The position numbers and the translations under genes are program-made. A stretch of 64,000 bases of DNA from assembly GCF_036323735.1 (NCBI RefSeq), contig NC_086027.1, positions 89,536,662-89,600,661 on the forward strand, in the 5' to 3' direction. Below are positions 23,571-34,785 of this stretch, piece after piece. Below the pieces are notes generated by a model. The model was not told the origin of the DNA and did not search any database. It was given only the letters and a program-made list of their open reading frames with translations. This DNA is from Rattus norvegicus. Taxonomy: Eukaryota; Chordata; Mammalia; Rodentia; Muridae. Within the stretch, counting starts at the first letter, position 1; the number at the start of each line of letters is the position of its first letter.

Positions 23571-23616
<46 letters not shown>
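23571..23616. repeat. (GA)n microsatellite
   Basis: About 22 uninterrupted GA units. Confidence 0.97.
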
Positions 23617-23618
<2 letters not shown>

Positions 23619-25027
23619 TGGAAAGCTTGTCTCCAGCAGAGCATAGGCTGTCAGTTTGGAACCAGGACGACTTTGAGTCCTTTGTTTCACTACTTCTAGA
23701 CTCCCTTTCTCTCAGCCCTCTCCTTGCTAAGGCTGGTTTTTGGCACTGCAGATCTTGCCTTTTCTTTTTTTTTTTAATCATGGTGGATCATGTTCCTCCA
23801 GCTAAATGTGTGATCCACTCCTCACAGTGTTAACTTCACAAAAGTCTTTTCTATTACCTCAAATAGGTTTAGTGTCATTGTGGATTAAATAATACCATTT
23901 CCTACCTTCCATGTCATCCTTAGGTACCATTTTAATCTAAGACACGTGTATAGAGGGGACAAAGTTAGAATCAGCTATTGAAGTCTTTCTTTAGGGGTGG
24001 TATCTTCCTAGAGATCCCTCTCTGTATATGAGACTTAGGATTATGGGAAGAAAATTATGGGGATTTTTCAAAAAAAAAGAAAGAAAGAAAAGAAAAGAAT
24101 CCTAGTATATGCTAGGTGACTTCATTAAACTTAATTTGTCCTTTGTCATATTCTTACCTGGCCAAAGATAGTGGTTGTCTAGGCTGGTTGTTGAAGCAGA
24201 GCGGTAAAAGCCCAAATATGTGCTAAGGCCAGGGAAGTAACCGATGGTCGCATAATCATCCAGCCCATAATATGTATAAAGTGTGAAGTACTGATTCTTG
24301 GTGAGAAACTTAAATGGGATTATGGTCATGGGTCCATAGGGAATCTGTAAAGCATCTGGTCACCTGATTCAATAAAGGTCTGAAAGGGTACAGCATGAGA
24401 AGCCAGCAAGGTCAGCAATGTTGGGGGTCATTTAGGGAGAGCATGAAGACCCAGACACATAATGAGCCAGTAGGTTTTAGAATATGTACAAAGCACTGGA
24501 GGGAAAGGCTTTAATAGCCATGTGTTTTGTTCTCCAATCAGTCCCACAGACCAGGAAAATATTATAAAAAATATGAACCAGGGACATGAGACTCAAGTGG
24601 CTGTTCAGGTTAAAAGAGCCTTTAAAGTTTTAACAATAGAGATGGTAGAGTCACCCAATTTAGTTCAGTCTCCTTAACGTGGTCATAGGAGAACTTAGTC
24701 CCCAGAGTTTAAAAGCTTTAAGAGCAGCCCTTGGTGTCTACTCAGTGTGCCAAGGATGGAGAGTGAAAGTGGAAATGCCCTGATCCCAGCTTCTTGGGAT
24801 GATCAAGTGGCACCATAAGAAGATGGATCCTCTTGGCTTTCTTCAACAGAGTCATGCAGTTTAGTACCCAGTGACTCCCAAGCATAAACACAACCCACAC
24901 ATAAATCACATTCAGAGGAACCTCAGATTCCTTCAACTAGCAGGGGGAAAAAAAACCAGAATCTTTTGTTACTCAGCTGACAACTCTGTTCTGAGGTAGC
25001 GTGTAGGGTATAGAGTAGCAAGATATT
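23617..25027. other. intergenic, nothing firm
   Basis: Includes an (AAAG)n run at 24,071-24,098 and the weak exon candidate at 24,158-24,344. A 64-codon minus frame at 24,742-24,936 has no recognisable product. Confidence 0.45.
24158..24344 (-). other. possible unannotated exon (weak)
   Basis: On the minus strand a 187-nt segment lies between ...TTTACAG| (acceptor, weak pyrimidine tract) and CAG|GTAAGA (strong donor). One frame is open throughout and reads IPYGPMTIIPFKFL ... TYYGLDDYATIGYFPG ... LDNHYLWPG, rich in Tyr and other aromatic residues. I recognise no family. A better pyrimidine-rich acceptor at 24,380 would put a stop in this frame. It could be chance, a decayed gene, or an exon of an unknown transcript. 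Confidence 0.2.
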
Positions 25028-25250
25028 TGTGGAGGTTTGAATAAACATGATCCCCATAGGTCCATATGGAGTGGCACGATTAGGAGGTATTGCCCTGTTG
25101 GAGTAGATGTGCCTTTGTTAAATGAAGTGCATCACTAGGGAGGTGGGCTTTGAGGTCTCAGAAACTTAAGCAAGACCTTGTATGCTTCGGTCACTTCCTG
25201 CTGCCTGTGGATCCCATAATGCACTGTTAATTCCATTCCTCTTCACATTA
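25028..25250 (+). mobile_element. MaLR LTR (ORR1/MT-like)
   Basis: GTGGAGGTTTGAATAAACATGATCCCCATAGGT, then GATTAGGAGGTATTGCCCTGTTGGAGTAG, then GTGGGCTTTGAGGTCTCAGAAA: the 5' half of a rodent MaLR LTR. Its 3' end is lost or too diverged. Confidence 0.7.
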
Positions 25251-26095
25251 GACAGGACTCAAACTGAGGATCCCATATCTTTGAAAGGACAAAATATTCT
25301 TTAAAACCATCAACCCATTCACAGAGTACACATATTTATAGCAAATCATTATTATTCCCTACATCTATTTTAAGACTTTAAAATGCTTTTACCTTATAAA
25401 AGAATCTTCATTTTTTGATTCATCCTACAATTAGATGACTTTTATTTTTGTTTTCAGAAGTATTAGAGAAAGAGAAAGTAATGGTTTAAGAGGAAGCTGA
25501 TGCTTGGTATATTGGCTACCTATTATTTTATAATAAATTACTCATCAAAGAGACTGGATTTAAATAACATGTGTTTATTTAAATAAACATGGGGTATGTG
25601 TTATGTGTGTCAATAATCCAGCTTTACTTTATTTGTGTCTCAGATTCAGAGCTTCAGTAGGGTGTTGCTAAGGACTGGGGGCTCATCTAAAACCTGTGGT
25701 TGCAGGAGCTGTTTCTAAGCACTGTGGTGTTAGTAGGATCTAGTTTCCTGAAGGGTATTAAATGAATGATGTCAGTTCCTTGATCACTATTGGCTCAAAA
25801 CCATCCTAAGTTCCTTGACTCATGAACAACTAAAGCATAGCTTTTGCTTAATTATAGAGACTGCACCAGAGAGATAAAGAGCCTGCTATCAAGGTAGAAC
25901 TTTCTAGTTAGAGTAGCCTTGTATCATTATACCAAATATGTGACCATGGCTGCTTCTGAAGTAAAATGAAATTTACCTTGGCTTATGGTTCTAGAGAATA
26001 AAGTCCACAAAGGGATATTTATGTGTTTGGACCTCTACTACAACTTGTACATTATGACAGGTTGCAAAGAGAGTGTTCACATCTCAGGTCAGAGG

Positions 26096-26096
<1 letters not shown>
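25251..26096. other. intergenic, nothing recognised
   Basis: AT-rich. No repeat family or exon recognised. Confidence 0.5.
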
Positions 26097-26141
<45 letters not shown>

Positions 26142-26249
26142 GTACATAGATAGATACATAGATAGATAGATACATAGATAGATACATAGATAGATAGATA
26201 CATAGGTACATAGATACATAGATACATAGGTACATAGATACATAGATAT
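26097..26249. repeat. (GATA)n array with GATACATA variants
   Basis: First 11 units are perfect GATA; the rest alternate GATAGATA and CATAGGTA/CATAGATA. Confidence 0.97.
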
Positions 26250-26860
26250 GAGATTATAGAAAACACAAAATACAAATATACTCAAATACCCACAATGATA
26301 TAAGAATGCTCACTAAGCTTTATCACAAAGTCTGTAGCACCTCCCAGTTCCAGAACTCTAGAGACCAACCTTTTACATATGTACCTTGGGGAACCTTCTA
26401 GAACTATAGCACCAACTTGTGTTGCATAATCATGGGGACAATATTCCATAGTCTTCATTGTTTCATTAGAAGCCATCACTGAGTCTGACAACCAAGAGGA
26501 AATGATTACAAAAGGAAATGGTACAATAGTATGCCTTATTCTTATTAACAAGTCTGCTTCTGCTTTCCCATAATGCAAAGAAGCACATGGAGCCCCCCAA
26601 ACACCTACAGCAGATATGGCAGCTCCAGCTAGATTTTATAGCAGATAGAGGAAGCACTAGGAAAAAAAATATCAAACTCCGAGAATTTTGCAATTTGTTA
26701 CTTTTTTTCAGGAGTTCCTTTAAAAATCCTTTAATGGGAAAGAGATTAGGAAAAGGCAGTGTTGAATGCCAGCCGGCAACTCTGCCAGGAGAAGTTGGGT
26801 TGCCAGTTGTTTCTATTCACCCTCCACAGCTGTGGAACAGCTAGAATCTGAAGCACAATG
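26250..26860. other. intergenic, nothing recognised
   Basis: The minus frame at 26,282-26,578 (98 codons) has no family resemblance. Confidence 0.5.
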
Positions 26861-26895
26861 TGTGCGTGCGTGCGTGCGTGCGTGCGTGTGTGTGC
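26861..26895. repeat. (TGCG)n array
   Basis: About seven TGCG units, then TG repeats. It is unusual in keeping many CpGs outside a CpG island. Confidence 0.9.
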
Positions 26896-27798
26896 AGCCT
26901 TTCCTGACCCTCTGCACCAATCGTATATTCTCAGCTTCTTCTCTGTCTCTGTCTCTCTCACAGATGAGGAAGCTAGATTTTATATTTCTTGGCATAACCT
27001 ATGGAATTATCTGAAACCAAGACACTGGAAATTCATCCTGCTCTTGGAGTCTGTATTCCTTAGAAACAGTCAATTTGTCCTAACAATTTTTTCTTGCAGA
27101 AAAAATATGGTCTAGCAGTTTCTCTGCTTCCCCAAACATCTTTAAAATATGTTTAGCAAGAAACAGACTAGCCACATTATAAGTGCCATGGAATATAGCG
27201 TGAAATTTATTCCTTGCATGGCTTTACAGGATCCACAAGGACGACTTAAAAGGAGTTGAGATTAAACTATTTGATGAAAGACTCAGGGAATTTGCAGTGG
27301 CCTAAATTCTTTCTATGTTGTGTCCCATGCCAAACCATATAAGAAACTCTGCTACTTACTCTGACCTCAAAGAAAGGCATTGTGTTGTTAAGTGTCAGAA
27401 TTCTTCCCGTATCATATTTACAAAAAAAGAAAGGCTTAATTTTCTTTTAGGGTAACTGTGTGGTTGACGTGATAGTAAATTTGCGAACATATATCTGAAG
27501 GTGACTAGTCTACAATGCTGATTTTCATTCCTGCTGGTTAGGGTGGAATATAAGGGGGTTCATATGGAATGCGAAACTTTTTGATATCCCATCATTAGAT
27601 AACTTCTCTATATCTTACTAACTACTTCCCTTGAGAAGGCACATGGCTATCAGGAAGTACTCACAGGACTTGCACCAGGGACCACAAAGATATAGTCCAA
27701 GTGGTGGCTACAAGGAAAGATTTGAACTAGCAAAGCTACCAACAGATATTTATTCTATAGCACAAAGTAGATAATGTGCTCAGGATGTAAAAGGAGTA
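26896..27798. other. intergenic, nothing recognised
   Basis: Single-copy looking sequence. Confidence 0.5.
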
Positions 27799-27961
<163 letters not shown>

Positions 27962-28049
27962 CACTTACCTTTTCTCCCCCATAGTTTCTTAACTACAAGA
28001 AAACCCTGAGGAGAGACTTTTATAAAAGGAACAATTGAATTTGAAGCCT

Positions 28050-28094
<45 letters not shown>
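28050..28094. repeat. (GT)n microsatellite
   Basis: About 21 GT units; inverse complement of the (AC)n runs about 120 bp to the left. Confidence 0.97.
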
Positions 28095-28096
<2 letters not shown>

Positions 28097-28154
28097 ATTC
28101 TCACAATCTGCATATATCATTTAGGACATATATTGTGAACTTCTAATTTTTGTT

Positions 28155-28573
28155 TGTGAGTGTGCAGGTGTATGTATGTTGGGGTCCATCTATATGCATG
28201 TAGAGGCCAGAGGTCAATGCTGAGTGTCTTCTGTCACTCTCCATGTTATCTTTTTTTTTCTTTTTTCTTTTTTTTTTTTTTCGGAGCTGGGGACTGAACC
28301 TAAGGCCTTGTGCTTGCTAGGCAAGCACTCTACCACTGAGCTAAATCCCCAACCCCTCCATGTTATCTTTTTAAGACAGCATCTCTTGTTGAGTTCAGCA
28401 TTTACAGATGGGCTAGGCTGGCTGGCCAGCACTCTCTGGTGAGCTACTTGTTTCTCCCCACTCTGTACTAGAGTTACAGGTGTAAGCCATAGTATGGATT
28501 CTGGGAATCCAAACTCAGGTCCTCATGCTGTGTGGTAGGCACTTCTTTAGTGACTGAACCACTTCCATAGCTT
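28155..28573 (-). mobile_element. B3 SINE, minus, split by an ID element
   Basis: Left part TGCAGGTGTATGTATGTTGGGG, then GTAGAGGCCAGAGGTCAATG. Right part GGCTAGGCTGGCTGGCCAGC, then AAACTCAGGTCCTCATGCTG, then GGTAGGCACTTCTTTAGTGACTGAACC. Together these form one B3 read in reverse, interrupted at 28,256-28,356. Confidence 0.85.
28256..28356 (-). mobile_element. ID SINE, minus, nested in B3
   Basis: T-rich tail then TCGGAGCTGGGGACTGAACC to CCCCAACCCC. A 16-bp duplication TCCATGTTATCTTTTT flanks it at 28,240-28,255 and 28,357-28,372, proving insertion into the B3. Confidence 0.96.
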
Positions 28574-29476
28574 CAGTGTTGTGAACGCTCGATGCATGGT
28601 GCCTTTGGGAGCTTTGGATTTCTAGAACTGTTATAACACTGAGGCTTCCAGTTTCACTGTTCCACATGGGATGACTGCAACACTTCTGCAAAGTGCTAGG
28701 AGAAAAGCGTATGATGCACAGGAAAGCTAACACAACCATGGTCCATTCTTAGAAGACACTGGAAGGCAACTTTGAGGTTGCCTGTTGGTTGGGGAAACAG
28801 TTGGAAGGATCTTTCAATTCTGCGTGCAGCGTACTTTTCAAACATAGGTGAGCAAGGAGGCCAGGCAGACCTGCAGTCAGAGAGAGCAGGCCACTCAGTT
28901 CTGCAGGCAGGGAGAGGAGGGCAAGCTCTGAGCAGACTCTTGCTTCTGAAGAATGTGAGCTTCTGTTTGTTTGGCTGGAGTTTCCATGAGGTAAGGAATC
29001 AGGAAGCCTTAATGGTCACTTCTGGTAAAAGTCCCAATGAACATGTTGCGGGCAGTCGCTTGCTTAGCTTTGTTATCGATTCACTTTAGGCTTAGGGGTT
29101 TATTAGCTTTTAGAGTACAGTGTTTTTTTCTTTAAACCATTTAATCTCAGAAGTAGGAAAAGTACAGTTCTGTGAGTAAATGTAATTCTCCAACCTAAAG
29201 CTAATTTATGTTGTTGGGGTTGCTGAACACCTTCACCTCCATTAATGGAGGGGTCTATTGCCATATTCCATATTATTATATACAAAAAAGTTAGACTGAG
29301 AATTTTTAAGGAGTAAATTGCTTTGAGAACTCAAAAGTATATCCAAGGTGTGATTTGTAGCACACTTCTCTATTGCCATTCAAGTTTAATATAGCTCTCC
29401 CAATGGTGACTTAACATGTACAAGGTCTTGCATTCAAACACACACAAAAGATCAACCAATCTATCAATCATACCTA
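28574..29476. other. intergenic, nothing recognised
   Basis: A plus frame at 28,772-29,089 (105 codons) has no family resemblance. Confidence 0.5.
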
Positions 29477-29693
29477 TTATCTATCTATCTCTCATCTATC
29501 TATCTACATATCTATCTATCATCTATCTATTTATCATTTATCTATCTATTTATCATCTATCATTTATCTATTTATCTATCTATTATCTATCTATCACTTA
29601 TCTATCATTTATCTATTTATCTATCTATTATCTATCATTTATCTATCTATCATTTACCTATTTATCTTTTATCTATCTACTTTTCTATCCTAT
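29477..29693. repeat. (CTAT)n imperfect array
   Basis: About 215 bp of ATCT/ATTT units, more degraded than the arrays at 14,784 and 26,097. Confidence 0.95.
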
Positions 29694-30009
29694 ATCTTCT
29701 GAATTTACATGTAGTTCTTTCAAAATCTGAAGTTCTTCTGGTGAAGCTATGAGTAGTTATTTAACACCCATTGAACTATATCATTGAACTGTGAGGCAAA
29801 CAAATACTGGCTTGTGCAACCAAGTACAGTTCTTTTCATGGTTCTGGTATTGGTTTGCTGTGCACACAAATGCTATTAGTTAAAATTAGACACATTAACT
29901 CCAAATCAGATGGAGCAGAAATTAAAGGTGGATGGATGAAGTTAGCCATGACTGGAGGGCTACAATGAGAGATTACATATGTCTATAATGCTAGGTAGGG
30001 TTACTAATT

Positions 30010-30144
30010 TTTGTATTTGTATTATTTTTTTGTTTTGTCCTGAGATACCATTTAGTACATAGCCCAGGCTTACCAAAAACTCATAATCTCCCTGTCCTAG
30101 CCTACCAAGTGCTGGGATTAAAAATTTGTATCACTATGCCTGGG
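30010..30144 (-). mobile_element. B1 SINE, minus, diverged
   Basis: TTTTGTCCTGAGATACCATTTAGTACATAGCCCAGGCT, then CCTACCAAGTGCTGGGATTAAAAATTTGTATCACTATGCCTGG. Confidence 0.85.
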
Positions 30145-30746
30145 ATTATGGGTTTAACCTATATTTAGACTTTAACTTATACTATAATTTAACCTATGCT
30201 TAGATTTCCATGCTATCAACAACAGAAAGGACTCCTTGATTGGTTCAGCCATGAACCTGCTTTGTGTACTTGGATGTGATGGTGTTCTAGCAATGACCAT
30301 AGGTATCAGGGAGGGTGGGCCTTGCCATTTGGCCATCAGAAGAGCCCACTGGGATAATCTGTTGGTGTTGGGAGGAGAGTGAATCATGCAGAGTTCGGTC
30401 ATCCCCAGAGAAACGCAGCTGACTTCCAGACCTTGGAGGAAAACAAATGCTTTTTGTTCTATGCTACTCGGATGCTGGTGCAACTTAGCGGTGGGAGCCA
30501 CCGTGCTAACTTCTCTTGGTTTCCTTGGATAAACCTCCCTTTCTGTCTGTGTTAGGGTAGTGCTAACCCAATTCAGGTTGCCTTCAGGGGAAGGAAAAGT
30601 GAGGATGAATAGGCGGATGGCATGAGGAGACCTCACACTTCCCTCCTGAAATGCGTGGCTGCCATGCGGCTCCAGTCTGACATGATGGTGTGGGTAGGTG
30701 TTCCTTCTTTTGAAAAAAAAAAAAAAGAGCTATGAATTTGGATTTG
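30145..30746. other. intergenic with a 154-codon minus frame, not called as a gene
   Basis: A minus frame at 30,636-30,172 is open for 154 codons, but it starts at GTG and its first ATG is about halfway along. I see no domain, splice context or family. It may be an old LTR. Confidence 0.35.
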
Positions 30747-30940
30747 ATTTTTCTTTTTAATTATGTGTCTGTTTCTGTGCACAGCTATACGAATGCCATT
30801 GCAAGGCAGTGGAGGTCAGAGGACAACTTACAGGAGTTGGGTTTCCCCTCACACCTTGCGAGGTCCTGGAATTAAATGTAGCTTGTTACACTTGGTGGCA
30901 GGTATCTTTACCTGCTGTGCCATTTTTTTTCTAGTCCCCG
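30747..30940 (-). mobile_element. B3 SINE, minus
   Basis: AGTGGAGGTCAGAGGACAACTTACAGGAGTTGGG, then GTCCTGGAATTAAATGTAGC, then CTTGGTGGCAGGTATCTTTACCTGCTG: B3/B2-superfamily body in reverse. Confidence 0.88.
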
Positions 30941-31129
30941 AAGCTAGATTATTATGCGGAATTTACAAAATATGATTTCAGGAACTAATTAAGCGTGTCC
31001 ATCCCTCTATTTGAAGACTGTGTATACATTCCAGGATTCTACTCAACAATTTAAAAGCTGGACTGTGTGTGCTCCTATTTTTTGGAAGTGGGGACACTGA
31101 TGGAAGGAAGGGAGACTATTATTTCCTTT

Positions 31130-31605
31130 TTTAAAATTTTACATTTTTTTCTTTTATTGGATTTTTTTAAATTTACATTTTAAATGTTATCCCCTTTCCC
31201 GTTTCCCCTCCAGAAGCCGGCTATCCCATCCCCCTCTCCCCCTACTTCTATGAGAGTGTTTCCTCACCCACCCACCCACTCCCTCCCAACTCTCCACCCT
31301 GACATTTCCCTACACTGGGGTATTGGGCCTTGACTAGACCAAGGGCCTCTCCTGTCACTGATGCCCGACAAGGCCATCCTCTGCTATATATGAGGCTGGA
31401 GCCATAGGTCCATCCCTGTGTACTCTTGGGATGGTGGTTTAGTCCTTGGGAGCTCTGGGGCATCTGGTTAGTTGATATTGTTGTTCTTCCTATGAGTTGC
31501 CAACCCCATCAGCTCCTTCAGTCCTTTCTCTAACTCCTCACTGCGGACCCTGTGCTCAGTCCAATGGTTGGCTGTGAGCATCCGCCTCTGTATTTGTCTG
31601 TTTAA
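31130..31605 (-). mobile_element. L1 3' UTR, older (Lx-like), minus
   Basis: T/A-rich tail, then ATTTTAAATGTTATCCCCTTTCCCGTTTCCCC, then CCCTACACTGGGGTATTGGGCC, then GGATGGTGGTTTAGTCCTTGGGAGCTCTGG. Co-linear with the younger tails at 40,189 and 54,169 but clearly more diverged. Confidence 0.9.
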
Positions 31606-34293
31606 TGCTTTATAATAATGAACTTTGCCTCCGCTTATCCTCTACCGTATTTGCTTTATAATCAGTTCAACACAGCACAATTCTCATGTAAAAATGAACA
31701 TTAAATGTACTTCTTTCTCTCCTAAAAATATCTAACAAGTCCGAAGATGCCATAAAAACTAAAATCAACAAATAAAGCAGACAAGACCAAATATACCAAA
31801 CTAAAATTCCTCACCCACATTAAATGTCTAAGTCTAACGAGCAATCCTTCTCGTTCCACTCAGAGCCAGAGTTTGCTTTTTGTAATCAGAGGGAATCAGT
31901 GTTTCCATTTCAGAGGGCTTATTTTTCTTTTCATGTTATAAATACTTTAAGATGATTTATTGCTCCGTCTTTGATTTACAGGCTACGTTCCATCGAAGGA
32001 AGAAATTTAATTCCATTAAATTATTTTTCTTAATAAATTAGCTATCAGCTAGAAAAAAAAAATGACCTGGTACCTCTATTTCAGGAGAGGAGGGCAGGAA
32101 GTTTTGATTTTAAATCTTCATTAGCTGCCGCTGATTAGGCCGGTAAGAGGGCTTCAGACTCCAGATTTCCTCCACCATAGACTTATACAGCCAGGGTAAT
32201 TAAACGAGAGGAATCTAACCCCCACATTAGGTTCTTGATTTGAGCCATGATTCTGTGTGCCTTACAAAATAGAGACCTCTGTGTGTATCAATTCAATTTA
32301 AATAAAATGCAGCTGGTCTCATTCCACTGAGCAATGGATACAGGATGAGAACGCTGGGGAGGCCATTTCTGCTGTGAAGTAGTTTGGAAAAAATGGAGAC
32401 CCAAAGGAGGAACTAGGACCTGGGGAACTAGCACTATAACCTGGTAGACTTGTATTTAGACCAATAGGTTAAGGTACATTGATGATGGCTGCCTCCTGCT
32501 TTGTTAGGCTGGGAGAGGCTCTTTCATAGTCTCTCTCCTTTTCACAGGCCTTTTGTGTTTTGACTGTAACATTTGCCAAAATATAAGTACTTGGTTATGG
32601 CCAATCATACATTAGGGCAACATGTTTTATTTACACAGGGGTGCACAGCGATAAAAGTTTGGGTTCTCATTGTGTATAATGAGGAAACAGACTCAGGAGA
32701 TCCATAGATCAACTTGGACATCACTTCCTCCCAGAGGCCATTCTTATTCTCCCTACACACTTCTCCCTGAACTCTGTCAACTACACTCCGTATTTGCATT
32801 CTATCATATATAGCATTTTTTTGTTTCTGTCAATAAGACGTGTTCTTTGACATTTTTATATATTTATGAAATGCATTCTAATAATCTTGCCCAAATGTCT
32901 CTTGTCCCTCCCCCTTGCCCTTGTTAATCCTTCTTCCTGAAAGTCCTTTTGTTATGCTTTTGTCCTTTTAATTTTGTTTTGGGAGCCTCTGACCTTACTG
33001 TTCCTCACTGCTGTGGATGTGGATGTGGATGTTGCAGGCTGATGAGCCCATCAGTGGATAGACATCTGAACCCATGACTCCCCTTCCCCCCAGCATTTAT
33101 TAGCCAATAATCCTATGACTGACTGTTGACAGGCCTAGTCTTGTGCAAGACCAGTGCAAGCAACTGCAGCTCTCAGGAGTTAAGTGATTGCAATGGTCAC
33201 GTCTTGTCCAGAACCCAGCTTTTCACATCACATCACCCTATAGCTAGGTTTGTACATACTTTCCATGATATTTCTTGAGTTTGGAGTGACAAAATGCCAT
33301 GTTTAGTGTGTAGCACATTTCCAGGCAGTTGTTTATTTTTGTCTTTCTACTAGACCAGGGAAACTTGACCATTGGGGCTTGATCCAGATGATCCAAGCAG
33401 CTATGCAGGAAATGCTTACACCCATCCTAGGCTATTCATTGATCCTGCAAGTGGAGAAAACTGCAGCTATGGTGTAGATTTTCCTAAATACAAAGAAGTG
33501 AAACATTTCTAAAATTTCTCTTCTCTTAAAGGCCTGAAACTCATGATAGAGAGATTCTTCAATTCTCTCCTAATTAGAAAGGTAAAAGCAATGCCTGCTA
33601 TGTGGGGTATTGTGCTAATACCCCCTAAACTGATGGTGAGGAGATCCCCCTGAGAACTGGGAATCAGTCTGAATGTCTTCTCCCTACCTTCTTAGTAAAC
33701 TAAGTTCTGAGTCTGTCCTCAAGCTTTCTGTATGATCCTTACCAGTAAGCACATTTCGGAAGTCTAGCACAATTTGGAAATTACTTAGGATATAAATGGG
33801 GGTACATCTTAAATAGAAAATAACTGTGTTATGTACTTTTAAATACATCTAGAACACAGTTTTGGATGAGACTATTCCAAATGACCTCCTGTCTCATAAA
33901 GGTAAAGGGAGCTGGCACTGAGGGCTTGATAACAGATCATCCCGTTAGTGGGGAAGAAATGTTCAGATAAAAAGGACCTAGGAGCCCAGAGTGAAGAGAT
34001 GATCTCTGAAACACTCAAACTAGTAGTCTAAAATAGAGATAAACTTATCGAGATGAGTAGATGGACTCTTTATAATACCCAGTAGCAGAGAATGTCAATG
34101 AGTTCTTTGAAAATTTCATATAGTTAGAAACAAGAGATTACTGGACTGGTCCCTACACTGACCTAAGGACCTGATTCCCAAACTCCTGAATATTGAATGG
34201 CCTTTTATTAAAAGGGGTGGCCTTGACTATTAGTGACGTGGTTGCCCAAAGGAAAATATATGTGAGGGGAGCTTACATGTAAATTTAAAATCC

Positions 34294-34295
<2 letters not shown>
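31606..34295. other. intergenic, largely single-copy
   Basis: No transposon recognised over 2.7 kb. The block at about 31,850-32,330 has many TAAT/TAATTAA cores (e.g. GGTAATTAAACGAG at 32,195) and looks like a possible conserved non-coding element. A (GTGGAT)3 repeat lies at 33,014-33,033. Confidence 0.4.
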
Positions 34296-34343
<48 letters not shown>

Positions 34344-34344
34344 T
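34296..34344. repeat. (TTA)n trinucleotide array
   Basis: About 16 uninterrupted ATT units. Confidence 0.97.
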
Positions 34345-34483
34345 TAGATTCTGCAGAATTTGGGAATTCAAAACTCCTCCTTTTAGGAATCAGGAATTAG
34401 GAATTAGGTGTCCAGTTCCCATCTTACTTTTTATAATATGGACTCCAAGAAGCCAAGGGAGGTGGACCGCTCTAACACTGACA

Positions 34484-34520
34484 TCTCTCTCTCTCTCTCC
34501 CTCCCTCTCTCTCTCTCCCC
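34484..34520. repeat. (CT)n run
   Basis: Pyrimidine run abutting the MaLR LTR; it replaces the expected 3' end of that LTR. Confidence 0.93.
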
Positions 34521-34785
34521 TTATAAATGACATTTAATTGGTTACTGGCTTACTGGTCCAGAGGTTCAGTCCATTATTATCAAGGTAGGAGAGTGGCAAC
34601 ATCTAGATAGGCTGGCATAACTGAGAATTCTACATCTTCATCTGAAGGCTACTAGTGGAAGATTGACTTCCAGGCAGCTAGGGTGAGAGTCTTAAGCCCA
34701 TGCTCACAGTGACTCACCTACTGTGACAAGGCCACACCTCCTAATAGGGTCACTCCCTGGGCCAAGCATATACAAACCATCACAT
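34521..34785 (-). mobile_element. ORR1-type MaLR LTR, minus, 3' end missing
   Basis: Read in reverse it starts TGTGATGG at 34,785 and contains GAGTGACCCTATTAGGAGGTG, then GACTTCCAG/CTGGAAGTC, then TTCAGATGAAGATGTAGAA, then CTGAACCTCTGGACC, the ORR1 LTR order. The last ~60 bp are absent; sequence stops at a (CT)n run. Confidence 0.85.

Noticed and set aside
26097..26249. Regular short repeats as a CRISPR array
   Set aside because: Tetranucleotide microsatellite without spacers, in a mammalian genome.
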